DNA from: Streptomyces albospinus
Lineage (GTDB): Bacteria > Actinomycetota > Actinomycetes > Streptomycetales > Streptomycetaceae
Length of the DNA stretch: 45,071 nucleotides
Direction of reading: 5' to 3'
NCBI RefSeq assembly: GCF_014648695.1
Contig: NZ_BMRP01000050.1
Location: 1 to 45,071, forward strand
Made by a program: the position numbers and the translations under genes. The notes under the pieces were generated by a model. It was not told where the DNA came from and searched no databases. It saw only the letters and a program-made list of their open reading frames with translations. This document shows, in pieces, positions 8,829 to 17,877 of this stretch. Each line of letters starts with the position of its first letter. The first letter of the stretch is position 1.

Positions 8829-9122
8829 TCATGAATGAGGCACGGGCGCAGATTCGGTGGTGACGAACTTTTCCAACATTCTCGATGACGGCCAGAATCT
8901 CACGGTAGCCGGGCGGTGGCCGGGCGGTGGCGGCTCTGGTGGCGGGACGCCGTCCTCGGCGGCCAGCTCCACGATGGTCTCCCGGGTGATCTCCAGACGT
9001 CTCAAGGTTGCTTCGGCAGCGGTGAGTTGCTCGGCGATACGAGCGATCTGCTCACGCAGTTGCTCGGCCGTCTCGCGGATGAGCAGCTGCCGGGTCTCGA
9101 TCTTGTCCAGGAGTTCTCTCAT
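8829..9122 (-). pseudogene. coiled-coil protein broken by an 11-bp tandem duplication
   Basis: From ATG 9122 (GGGAG upstream) residues 1-55 form an amphipathic coiled coil ('RETAEQLREQIARIAEQLTA') ending in 'LEITRETIVEL'. This is the N-terminal half of a small protein common in Streptomyces next to mobile elements, whose C-terminal half is a winged-helix-like domain beginning 'Y..IL.V'. Here that part ('GYREILAVIENVGKVRHH') lies in a different frame. The switch coincides with two adjacent copies of an 11-bp unit (8909-8919 and 8920-8930); removing one copy restores the frame. The rest of the C-terminal domain is not recognisable downstream. Confidence 0.55.
8909..8930. repeat. 11-bp tandem duplication inside a gene
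   Basis: CCGGGCGGTGG occurs twice in direct succession (8909-8919, 8920-8930). The duplicated unit is not a multiple of three, and it shifts the frame of the minus-strand coiled-coil gene. Confidence 0.85.
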
Positions 9123-9404
9123 CGACGCTCCCGCTGGTCGGGTGTGTTGCAGCAAGGAGGGGCGGGTCGCGCCAGGTCGGGGTGGGCAGCGACAGGGAAC
9201 CGCAAGGCTCGGAACCGGACAACCTGCCTTCAGGCGTTACGAGAAGCACCCAAGACTCGCATAACCCCCCTGAGAGGGAGTGAGGAGCGAGCGCGAGCCC
9301 AGGCGAGGTCATGGAGTTGGGGCCGTCCGGGTTGGCTGGGAGGCGCTTCATTGGGGGAGCCGGGGTGGTCATTCGAAGGGGGTTCCCGTTCGGGGCCTGG
9401 GGTC

Positions 9405-9972
9405 GGTCGAGTCGGACGGTGCGGCCGAAGCAGGCGGCGATCGGGTCGAGGGCCGGTGCATCGTCGGGCGCGGGCTTGGACGGTCCGAACAGGCCGGTGT
9501 GGGCGCGGATCTCGTCGGAGTCGCCGTACCAGCGGTCGTGTACGGCTTGGAGCGCGGCGGGGTCGCCGGTGCGGTCCTGGCCGGTGGCGGTGGCCAGCTC
9601 CCAGCGGTGCAGGACGGCTTCCAGCAGGTGCAGGTCGGCGACCCGCGGCCCCGTGCCGCAGTCGGGCAGCGGCATCTGCCGCTGCATGCCCCTCGGTCCG
9701 CCAGGCGGCGAGAGCATCCTTCGCGCCCCGGGCGTAGATCTCCCCAGGCTGCTGGGTGCCGATCTGGTCCTGGGCGACGAGGGAGAAGTCAGGGCGCCGC
9801 CCTGGGCCAGGGTGATGTAGTAGGGGTTGCCGACCACGAGATGGTTGGCCAGGGCTCGCACGTCGAAGTCGTTGCACGGGGTGGGCTGCTGGTACTGGTC
9901 GAGTGTGACATTGTTCAGCCGCTGCGTGGTGTGGTTGAGGGCCTTTTCCAGCAGCTCGATGTCCAGGGCCAT
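9405..9972 (-). pseudogene. DinB/TIGR03086-type metal-binding protein with compensating frameshifts
   Basis: From ATG 9972 the protein reads 'ELLEKALNHTTQRLNNV' and 'CNDFDVRALANHLVVGN', the N-terminus of TIGR03086/mycothiol-dependent maleylpyruvate isomerase-like proteins (four-helix DinB fold, with metal-binding His in the NHL region). After 'ITLAQGG' the expected continuation 'PDFSLVAQDQIGTQQPGEIY' and 'GAKDALAAWRTEG' is in another frame (a base lost near 9794-9800). At about 9688 an extra base returns the frame to 'MQRQMPLPDCGTGP', 'DLHLLEAVLHRWELATATGQ' and 'IAACFGRTV' (to about 9415). The natural stop is missing and the frame runs on to 9052. If translated as is, about 37 residues in the middle would be scrambled. 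Confidence 0.6.
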
Positions 9973-10719
9973 GATGATCGGGTCCCTCCCATGTGTGGGG
10001 ATGGGGAGCCGGCGCGGTACATGGGCCGCGCCGGCTCGCTGGTCGGCATCTATCGGCTTCGATGCGAAGCACGGGAAGATGCGCCGACAGGTGGAGAGTG
10101 CCCTGCACGTAGGACAGTTCTTGTCCGTGGTGGGTGGATCGCCCGTCGCATTCTTCGAGCTGGCTGCCATCGGCTGGCTTCTCCCTCGTGGCGTCAGCCC
10201 GCAGGACAATGTTGTGCCGCTGCCTGCCGAGGTGATGGGCGCTGGTCCACCTTTCGGGGAGGGATTGTCGAGGTCGGTAGGGCTGAGAGGGGCCGCGAGT
10301 AGGCCGGCGTCGGAGATCTCGGAGTTGGCTCGGCTGCTGTGGGCGAGGCGTGGCGCAGGGGGTGGGGCGTGAGGCGCCCGCTGGTGCGTCGTGGCATTGC
10401 CTGATCGCGGTGGGAGAACAGTTCGTGGCCGGGTGCGGGATCGCCGGATCGGCCCTGGTGGGCTCAGTCGGGCGTTCCGCAGACGAAGGCGGTTACCGCC
10501 GGTCCCCGGTCGGCCCGTTCCTTGATGCCGGGTCCACCTCCGGCCGGATCGTGAAGCAGGGATCGTCGAAATCCTGGCCACCGGTCGAAGAGCCACACCC
10601 GACACCGTCGTCTGGGCACCTGCCCGATCGTCCATGCGAAGCGGCCCATTTGGCTGCCCCATCGGCCATTATCAACGGCTCCCAACAGGCCGACGATTCA
10701 AGCACCATTGGAGAAGGTG
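9973..10719. other. gap without a supported gene
   Basis: Open frames on both strands are low-complexity or antisense continuations. No family-like peptide, strong ribosome-binding site or RNA structure stood out. The promoter of the polyketide locus may lie here. Confidence 0.35.
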
Positions 10720-11124
10720 ATGACCATTGACCAGGCGCCACTTTTCCGCGTTATCCGCAACCCAACCCACATGCCAACCCTGACCAGCGGCCCCAATGGG
10801 AGGCGCCACTCGCCCCCGTTCCGGGCCGCGGCACCCCGTGCACACAGGGTGATCGTCTTCCATGTGGGGGCGCTCCCTCCTTCAGGGGTACCGCGGCCGG
10901 CCGATGCCCCGCGGGATCGGGCGATGCTGCTGACGGTGCTCGACCGCGGCGCGGTGCCGGGGAATTCGGTAGGGCGCCGTCGGGAGGCGGTGTCGCCCGC
11001 CGCGGCCGAGGCACTCGCAAACGGACTGCTGGACTCGCTCCGGGGCGATCCGGCCGACCGAGCCGAGGAAGCGAACCGACGCTACACGCTGACTGGTTGG
11101 CCCTGGTCTGCCCAGTGGCGGTGA
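10720..11124 (+). CDS. small protein of unknown function upstream of the enediyne-type PKS
   Basis: 134 aa from ATG 10720, preceded by GGAGAAGG, a good ribosome-binding site. The start 'MTIDQAPLFRVIRNPT' faintly resembles the N-terminus of acyl-CoA carboxylase epsilon subunits ('PLFRVVRG.PT'), which are short and variable, but the rest does not match. The C-terminal part ('SPAAAEALANGLLDSLRGDP', 'RAEEANRRYTLTGW') looks like a helical protein. It lies 120 bp before the PKS gene in the same direction and could be co-transcribed. The central part is Arg/Pro-rich, so a chance frame or a decayed gene remains possible. Confidence 0.35.
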   Translation: MTIDQAPLFRVIRNPTHMPTLTSGPNGRRHSPPFRAAAPRAHRVIVFHVGALPPSGVPRPADAPRDRAMLLTVLDRGAVPGNSVGRRREAVSPAAAEALANGLLDSLRGDPADRAEEANRRYTLTGWPWSAQWR

Positions 11125-11244
11125 CCGTCGCGGCCCGATGCCCCTTGGCGCCGGCCCGATCCCGAGGCGCCGCCGCTGACGCCGACATCCATGCCAGGGC
11201 GCATGCAGCAAGAGGTACCCGACCAGAACGGAGATCGTTCCCGC

Positions 11245-14200
11245 ATGAACCATCCGCGAGTCGCTGTCGTCGGCATGGCGTGCCGCTACCCGGACGCTGA
11301 CGCCCCCGACCAGCTGTGGCAGAACGTGCTTGCCGGCCGCAGGGCTTTCCGCCGCCTGCCCGACGGGCGCATGCGTCTAGCCGACTACTACTCGCCCGAC
11401 CCGAAGGCTCCCGACCGGTTCTACGCCCCTAAGGCCGCCGTCATCGACGGTTTCACATTCGACCGGGTGAAACACCGCGTCCCTGGCAGCACCTACCGGT
11501 CCACCGACATGACGCACTGGCTGGCGCTGGACACCACGGACCGCGCCCTTGAGGACGCGGGGTTCGGTGGCGGAAACGGCCTGCCGCAGGCGACCACGGG
11601 AGTCGTGATCGGCAACACCCTTGGCGGCGAGTTCTCCCGGGCGAACCTGATGCGGCTACGTTGGCCCTACGTACGTCGCACCGTCGGTGCCGCCCTCCAG
11701 GAGCGGGGCTGGGACGACACCATGGTCGCGACTTTTCTCGCGGAGCTCGAAGAGCGTTACAAAGGCCCTTTTCCACCGGTGGGAGAGGACTCCCTCGCCG
11801 GCGGATTGGCCAACACCATCGCGGGCCGGATCTGCAACCACTATGACGTGAACGGCGGCGGATTCACCGTCGACGGCGCCTGTTCCTCCTCCCTGCTGTC
11901 GGTGTCCATGGCATGCGATGCCTTGGCCGACGGCCGGCTGGACGTCGCGATCGCCGGCGGAGTCGACCTGAGCATCGATCCGTTCGAGGTCATCGGCTTC
12001 GCCAAGACCGGTGCCCTCGCCACCGGAGAGATGCGGGTCTATGACCGGAACTCCAACGGCTTCTGGCCCGGTGAGGGTTGCGGAATGCTCGTGCTGATGC
12101 GCGATACCGACGCACTGGCCCAAAAACGCTTCCGCTATGCGACCATCGCCGGCTGGGGCTATTCGTCGGACGGCAAGGGCGGTATCACACGTCCCGAGGC
12201 GAGCGGTCACCGACTGGCGTTGGCACGCGCCTATGCGAGGGCCGGGTTCGGCATCGATTCCGTCTCCTTCCTTGAGGGTCACGGCACCGGTACCGCGGTG
12301 GGCGACGCCACGGAGCTGCGGGCCTTCTCCGAGGCACGCCGCGCAGCCAACCCCGAGGCACCGCCCGTGGCGATCAGCACGGTGAAGGGCAACTTCGGGC
12401 ACACCAAGTCGGCGGCAGGCGCCGCAGGTCTGATCAAGGCGATCCTGGCGGTGCGTCATCAGGTCATCCCCCCAGCCACCAGCCACATCGATCCCCACCC
12501 TGAACTCACCGGTGAGCGTCCTGCTGTACGGGTGCCCTCCGCCGCCGAGCCGTGGCCAGCGCACGCTCCCATAAGAGCCGGTGTCTCCTCGATGGGCTTC
12601 GGCGGCATCAACGCCCACGTCGTCGTGGAACACGCCGATGGCGTACGCAAAGCGAAGCTCGGCAAGGTCACTCGAATGCTGGAACGTTCCCGCCAGGACT
12701 GCGAGTTACTGCTGCTCGATGCCGACAGTGAGAGAACGCTACGGGAACGAGTCGAAAAACTCGCCGGGTTCAGCGCGCGGCTGTCTTTCGCTGAACTGTC
12801 GGACCTGGCCGCCACCCTGCGAACCGAACTCACGGGCAGACCACTTCGGGCGGCAATTGTCGCCAACGCGCCCGAACAGGCAGCCGAGCGTTTCGGCAGG
12901 CTGCTCACCCTGCTGGAAAGCGGCAGACGTTCGGTGATCGACGACGACAGCGGCGTTTTCCTCGGCATCGCCACGTCGCAGCCGCGGACCGGTTTCCTCT
13001 TCCCGGGGCAGGGCGTCGGGCGGCGCGGGGACGGCGGAGCGATACGCCGTCGGTTCGAAAGCGTCGACGCGCTCTACCGCGCGAACCAACCTCCCACCGC
13101 GGACGCCTCGGTGGCGACGGCAATCGCCCAGCCCCGCATCGTCACCTCATCGGTGGCCGGTCTCCAGGTACTCGAATCGCTCGGGATCGAGGCGGTAGGG
13201 GCAGTCGGCCACAGCCTGGGCGAGCTCACCGCACTGCACTGGGCCGGCGCGATGAACGAGGGCGCCCTGCTCGACCTCGCCGCGGTGCGGGGCCGCATCA
13301 TGGCTGAGGCAAGCGACGGCGATGGGGCCATGGCCAGCATCGCTGCCGCACCGGGACTGGTCGAATCGCTGCTGGCCAGTGAGCCGGTGGTGATCGCCGG
13401 CTACAACAGTCCGACGCAGACGGTGATTTCCGGCCCGGGCGACGCCGTCCAGCGGGTGTGCGAGCGCGCGGCGCACCAGGGGCACAGTGCTGCCCGGATC
13501 GCCGTGTCGCACGCGTTCCACTCTCAGGCGGTGGCCCCGGCGGCCACCGCACTCGGAACCCACCTCGCGGGCATACCTTTCGCACCGCTGCGCCGCAAGA
13601 TGGTGTCCACGGTCACCGGGGAGCCACTGGCCTCCGACACCGACGTTCGACGACTGCTCGTCCGCCAGGTGATCGATCCCGTCCGGTTCAACGAGGCCGT
13701 GGCCGGGCTGGCCGCCGATGTCGACCTGCTCCTTGAGGTCGGCCCAGGCCGAGTACTGCGGGGACTGGCGAGCGAGATCGCCCCGACGGTCCCCGTGCTG
13801 TCGTTGGAGACGGACAGTCCGTCGCTCTCCGGCCTCCTGCACGCCATCGGCGCGGCATATGTACTGGGTGCACCTGTCAGGTACGACGCCTTGTTCGGCG
13901 ACCGCTTCACCAGGCCGCTTCCGCTGGGCAAGGAATTCGCCTTCTTCACCAGTCCGTGCGAATCCGCTCCGGACGGCATGTCCGGCACGGGGGAGGCGGA
14001 CGCCGGGCCGGCGTCTACGGCGGGCTTGGCCGAGAGCCCTGCCTGCGCCGAGGAGCGTGAAGTGGCGGCAACCGGGTCGAACGGCCCGGTTGCCGGCAGC
14101 CTTGAGGTGCTGATGAGGCTCGCAGCCGATCGGGCCGAGCTGCCCCTCACCGCCGTCACCCCGCACAGCAACCCGCTGGACGAACTGCACCTGAGCTCCA

Positions 14201-17106
14201 TCACAGTCGGTCAGATCGTCAATCAGGCATCCCGGGAACTCGGGCTGCCCGCCCCGGTGGCCACGTCGGCCTTCGCCACCTCCACCCTCGCCGAACTCGC
14301 GGACATGCTGGATGAGTTGGGCGGCACTTCACGTGAGGAAGAGCCGGGGCAGCGGGTGGCCCAGGGCGTCGCGCCGTGGGTGCGAGCCTTCTCCTTGGAC
14401 TTCGTACCAGCGGAGGCCGGGCCGGTCGCTGCGCCGGCTACCTCCGGTGCCTGGAAGTTGTTCGCGCCCGATGCGCATCCGGTCGCCCGCGAGCTGCACG
14501 ATGCGCTGAACCAGGCAGGATGCGGAGGCGGTGTGCTGCTCTGCCTGCCGCAGGACTGCGATGTGGAGCACGTGGCCTTGATGCTGGCCGCGGCGCGCGC
14601 AGCGCTGGCCGCTGAGAGGCCGGCGCGCTTCGTCGCTGTCGGCGACCGACGCGGTGCGGCGGGCCTGGCCAAGACGCTGCACCTGGAAGCGCCGGACATC
14701 GTCACCACCGTCATCACCCTTCCGCTGCCGCAGGAAATGTCGGTTGAGCGGGTGCGGCAGGCGGTGCTGAAGATTGTCGGCGATGTAGCTGCGACCGCCG
14801 GTTTCAGCGAGGTCCGCTACGACGCGGCCGGTCTGCGTACGGTGCCGGTGCTGCGCCCTCTGGCACTCGCGGCCGATCGGGCTGCTGAGAAGCCGCTGGT
14901 GCCGGGCGACGTGCTCCTGGTCACGGGAGGCGGCAAGGGCATCACGGCGGAGTGCGCGCTTGCCCTCGCCCGCGACACGGGCGCCTCGATCGGGCTGCTG
15001 GGGCGTTCGGCGCCGGAAAGCGACCCGGAGCTGGCCGCGAACCTGGCCCGCATGGCCGCAGCAGGGGCGCCCCTCCATTATGTTCAGGCGGACGTCACCT
15101 CCGCAGACGAGGTCAAAGCTGCCGTCAACGAGGTACAGCTGATTCTGGGACCGGTGACAGCAGTACTGCACGGCGCCGGCCGTAACGTGCCCAGCTCGTT
15201 GGCGAATCTTGACGAGCAGGCCTTTCAGCAGACACTCGCGCCGAAGACAGCCGGGCTGGAATCGGTTCTTGCCGCCGCCGATCCCGGAGCGCTGCGGCTG
15301 CTGATCACCTTCGGAAGCATCATCGGGCGCGCCGGCCTGCGCGGCCAAGCGGACTACGCCACCGCGAACGACTGGCTCACCGATCTGACCCGAAGGATCC
15401 GGGACAGCTATCCGAACTGCCGCTGCATCGCCCTGGAGTGGTCGGTGTGGTCCGGAACGGGCATGGGCGCGCGGCTGGGCGTCCTCGAATCCCTCATGCG
15501 CGAGGGGATCGAGCCGATTCCGACCGACGAAGGCATCACCGTGCTCAAGCAGGCGATTGCGGACCCGCAAGCCCCTACCGCGCTCGTCGTCATGGGGCGT
15601 GCCGGTGCACTGCCGACGCTCACCATGGAGCACCGTGACCTTCCCCTCCTGCGGTTCGTCGACCGAGTGCAGGTGCACTACCCGGGCATCGAGCTTGTCG
15701 CCGACTCCGAGCTGTCCGCCGGCGGTGACCTCTACCTGGCGGACCACCTGCTCGACGGCGCTCTGCTGTTTCCCGCGGTGTTCGGCATGGAAGCCATGGC
15801 CCAGGTCGCATCGGCGCTCACCGGGCACTCGGAACCGCCCGCCCTGGAGGACGTCGAGTTCCTGCGACCCATCGTCGTCCCCGCCGACGGCACGACGACG
15901 ATCAGGGTCGCGGCACTCGCCAAGGACGATGAGGTCGTCGAGGCGGTCATCCGCAGCAGTGAGACCGGCTTCCAGGCCGACCACTTCCGCGCCACCCTGC
16001 GGTACTCCGGGGCAGCACCGACAGATGACCGCCGAGGTCCGCTCGCGGACTCGGCGCTGCGCCTCCCGCTCGACCCCGAGCAGGAGCTCTACGGTCCCGT
16101 TCTCTTCCAGGGGGCCCGGTTCCAGCGGCTGCTCGGGTACCGGCGGCTTGCCGCGAAGCACTGCACAGCCGAGATCTCCAACGTGCCGGCCGCTGACTGG
16201 TTCGCCGGCTTCCTGCCCGGGGAACTGGTTCTCGGGGATCCAGGCACACGGGACGCCCTCATCCACTCGGGCCAGTGCTGCGTGCCAGACGCGACTCTCC
16301 TGCCGGTCGCCATCGAACGGCTCCGGCCGGCCGATCCGCGCACTGTACGCGACATCGACACCGTGACGCTGTATGCGGAAGAACGCCATCGGGACGGCGA
16401 CACGCACGTGTACGACCTCGACGTATGTGACCCGGCAGGGCAGCTCGTGGAGCGCTGGGAGGGGCTGCGCCTTCAGGCAGTGCGCAAGAAGGACGGCACG
16501 GGCCCCTGGGAGCCGACACTGCTCGGCCCCTACCTGGAACGACAGGCCGAGACGGTACTGGACCGGGTACCTCGCTGTGCCGTATGGCCGGACGGCGACG
16601 AACCGGCCGAGGGGGAGTCTGCCCGCCGGCAGCAGACAGCCAAAGCTGTGAGTTGGGCTCTGGGCCAGGAGACGACCGTACGGTACCGCCCGGACGGCAA
16701 GCCGGAAATCGACGGCGAGTTGGCGGTCTCCTCCTCGCACGGCGCCGGGACGACGTTCGCTGTGGCGGGTACGGCACCGGTCGGATGCGATGTGGAGGCT
16801 GTCGTGGAACGGTCAGCCGACGAGTGGAGCGGATTGATCGGCGCCGGTCGGCTCAGGCTGGCTCGACTACTGGCCCGGGAACGTGGCGAGGATCTCTCGC
16901 TCGCCGCTACCCGGGTCTGGGGTGCGGTGGAGTGTCTGCGGAAAGCCGGACACGCCCGCGCCCAGCTGACGGTCGCGACGCACAGAAGGAAAGATCGCTG
17001 GGTTGAGCTGCGCGCCGGGAAAGCGAGGATCGCCAGCTTTCCGGCCATGCTGCGCGGGCGTGACGAACCGGTGGTCTTCACGATACTCACCGAAGGGGAC
17101 GACTGA
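11245..17106 (+). CDS. enediyne-type iterative type I polyketide synthase (PKSE)
   Basis: 1953 aa from ATG 11245, where KS homology begins ('RVAVVGMACRYPDA'); the frame is open from 11191. Domain order is that of enediyne PKSs such as SgcE and CalE8. KS (1-460) has Cys213 in 'GACSSS', His346 in 'EGHGTGT' and His386 in 'GNFGHTKSA'. AT (about 560-880) has Ser657 in 'GHSLGE' and His759 in 'SHAFHS'. The ACP (about 950-1030) has 'LDELHLSSITVGQIV', carrier Ser984 or 985. KR (about 1210-1450) has 'VTGGGKGITAECALALA', Ser1358, Tyr1371 and Asn1375. DH (about 1480-1720) has His1501 in 'LADHLLDG'. A C-terminal PPTase (about 1790-1950) has 'GCDVE' (Asp1849, Glu1851) and 'WGAVECLRKAG'. Every catalytic motif I checked is intact. 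It would build a linear polyene from acetyl/malonyl units and self-activate its ACP. The thioesterase gene follows after 2 bp. Confidence 0.93.
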   Translation: MNHPRVAVVGMACRYPDADAPDQLWQNVLAGRRAFRRLPDGRMRLADYYSPDPKAPDRFYAPKAAVIDGFTFDRVKHRVPGSTYRSTDMTHWLALDTTDRALEDAGFGGGNGLPQATTGVVIGNTLGGEFSRANLMRLRWPYVRRTVGAALQERGWDDTMVATFLAELEERYKGPFPPVGEDSLAGGLANTIAGRICNHYDVNGGGFTVDGACSSSLLSVSMACDALADGRLDVAIAGGVDLSIDPFEVIGFAKTGALATGEMRVYDRNSNGFWPGEGCGMLVLMRDTDALAQKRFRYATIAGWGYSSDGKGGITRPEASGHRLALARAYARAGFGIDSVSFLEGHGTGTAVGDATELRAFSEARRAANPEAPPVAISTVKGNFGHTKSAAGAAGLIKAILAVRHQVIPPATSHIDPHPELTGERPAVRVPSAAEPWPAHAPIRAGVSSMGFGGINAHVVVEHADGVRKAKLGKVTRMLERSRQDCELLLLDADSERTLRERVEKLAGFSARLSFAELSDLAATLRTELTGRPLRAAIVANAPEQAAERFGRLLTLLESGRRSVIDDDSGVFLGIATSQPRTGFLFPGQGVGRRGDGGAIRRRFESVDALYRANQPPTADASVATAIAQPRIVTSSVAGLQVLESLGIEAVGAVGHSLGELTALHWAGAMNEGALLDLAAVRGRIMAEASDGDGAMASIAAAPGLVESLLASEPVVIAGYNSPTQTVISGPGDAVQRVCERAAHQGHSAARIAVSHAFHSQAVAPAATALGTHLAGIPFAPLRRKMVSTVTGEPLASDTDVRRLLVRQVIDPVRFNEAVAGLAADVDLLLEVGPGRVLRGLASEIAPTVPVLSLETDSPSLSGLLHAIGAAYVLGAPVRYDALFGDRFTRPLPLGKEFAFFTSPCESAPDGMSGTGEADAGPASTAGLAESPACAEEREVAATGSNGPVAGSLEVLMRLAADRAELPLTAVTPHSNPLDELHLSSITVGQIVNQASRELGLPAPVATSAFATSTLAELADMLDELGGTSREEEPGQRVAQGVAPWVRAFSLDFVPAEAGPVAAPATSGAWKLFAPDAHPVARELHDALNQAGCGGGVLLCLPQDCDVEHVALMLAAARAALAAERPARFVAVGDRRGAAGLAKTLHLEAPDIVTTVITLPLPQEMSVERVRQAVLKIVGDVAATAGFSEVRYDAAGLRTVPVLRPLALAADRAAEKPLVPGDVLLVTGGGKGITAECALALARDTGASIGLLGRSAPESDPELAANLARMAAAGAPLHYVQADVTSADEVKAAVNEVQLILGPVTAVLHGAGRNVPSSLANLDEQAFQQTLAPKTAGLESVLAAADPGALRLLITFGSIIGRAGLRGQADYATANDWLTDLTRRIRDSYPNCRCIALEWSVWSGTGMGARLGVLESLMREGIEPIPTDEGITVLKQAIADPQAPTALVVMGRAGALPTLTMEHRDLPLLRFVDRVQVHYPGIELVADSELSAGGDLYLADHLLDGALLFPAVFGMEAMAQVASALTGHSEPPALEDVEFLRPIVVPADGTTTIRVAALAKDDEVVEAVIRSSETGFQADHFRATLRYSGAAPTDDRRGPLADSALRLPLDPEQELYGPVLFQGARFQRLLGYRRLAAKHCTAEISNVPAADWFAGFLPGELVLGDPGTRDALIHSGQCCVPDATLLPVAIERLRPADPRTVRDIDTVTLYAEERHRDGDTHVYDLDVCDPAGQLVERWEGLRLQAVRKKDGTGPWEPTLLGPYLERQAETVLDRVPRCAVWPDGDEPAEGESARRQQTAKAVSWALGQETTVRYRPDGKPEIDGELAVSSSHGAGTTFAVAGTAPVGCDVEAVVERSADEWSGLIGAGRLRLARLLARERGEDLSLAATRVWGAVECLRKAGHARAQLTVATHRRKDRWVELRAGKARIASFPAMLRGRDEPVVFTILTEGDD

Positions 17107-17108
17107 CC

Positions 17109-17540
17109 TTGCTGCCCTATTACGAGTACCGCCACCTGGTCGGATTCGAGGAGACCAACCTCGTCGGCAATGTCTACTACGTCAACTACCTCAGATGGCA
17201 GGGGCGTTGCCGCGAGATGTTCCTCCGGGACAATGCGCCGGACGTACTGGACGACATTCGCGGCGACCTCAAACTCTTCACCCTTAAATGCGACTGCGAC
17301 TTCTTCGCCGAGATCACCGCGTTCGACGAACTGTCGATCCGCATGCGCCTGGAGGATGTGACACAGACGCAAATAGGTTTTGCCTTCGACTACGTCAGGC
17401 TCGGTTCGGAGGGTGAACGGCTCGTCGCACGGGGACGCCAGCGGGTCGCCTGTATGCGAGGCCCGAACAACGACACACGGCCGACCAAGGTACCCGACTC
17501 ACTGCGCAAGGTGCTGGCCGGCGTTGCGAGCCAGGGCTAG
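17109..17540 (+). CDS. enediyne-type hotdog thioesterase (TEBC; SgcE10/CalE7 family)
   Basis: 143 aa from TTG 17109, 2 bp after the PKS stop, with GAAGGGGA just upstream (translational coupling). A single hotdog domain: 'GFEETNLVGNVYYVNYLRWQ' then 'GRCREMF' is the signature of enediyne thioesterases. Asn17 and Arg35 correspond, with a two-residue offset, to the Asn19 and Arg37 reported as important in CalE7 (from memory). As in that family there is no catalytic Asp/Glu on the central helix. It would hydrolyse the PKSE-bound beta-keto polyene, after which decarboxylation gives a methyl ketone or heptaene shunt product. Length is typical. Its coupling to the PKS gene is the strongest evidence that the locus is enediyne-type. 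Confidence 0.93.
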   Translation: MLPYYEYRHLVGFEETNLVGNVYYVNYLRWQGRCREMFLRDNAPDVLDDIRGDLKLFTLKCDCDFFAEITAFDELSIRMRLEDVTQTQIGFAFDYVRLGSEGERLVARGRQRVACMRGPNNDTRPTKVPDSLRKVLAGVASQG

Positions 17541-17877
17541 GTGAGAGCGCCGGCGCTCCCGCAACAGGCAGGGGGTCAAGGGCCTGTTTCCATTCCACGG
17601 TTGCACCGCGCAGGCCTCGATGACGGCGTCGGTGGCCCGATCCACCGACGCTTGGCCCTCGCCTTCCGACAGGCCGTCCAGGAGCCCGTCGAAAGAGAGA
17701 TCGGCCCGCCGTCCGCAACAGCCCGGGTCCGACCAGGGCGAAGTGCGGAGAGCCGGCTCCCGGGGCCCGCAGTCGGCGGACCGCCCCGCAGGCCACACCC
17801 AGGTGAATGTCGAGCATCCAACTTTACGTCGTGAACCTCGTCGGTCTCCGTCGATGTCCTACTCGGAAGGCGTCCGC
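17541..17877. other. intergenic stretch between thioesterase and MMPL genes
   Basis: No gene supported. A minus frame (17499-17798) has a short protein-like part ('GLLDGLSEGEGQASVDRATD') but no family. The plus frame of the MMPL gene is open back to 17620 without protein-like composition. A promoter for the exporter could lie here. Confidence 0.35.

Noticed and set aside
9052..10662. 536-codon minus-strand open frame taken as one protein
   Set aside because: Only the part from 9972 to about 9415 resembles a family (TIGR03086); the rest is read-through of non-coding sequence.
14329..16740. 803-codon minus-strand open frame
   Set aside because: Shadow inside the enediyne-type PKS gene, whose plus frame carries all domain motifs.
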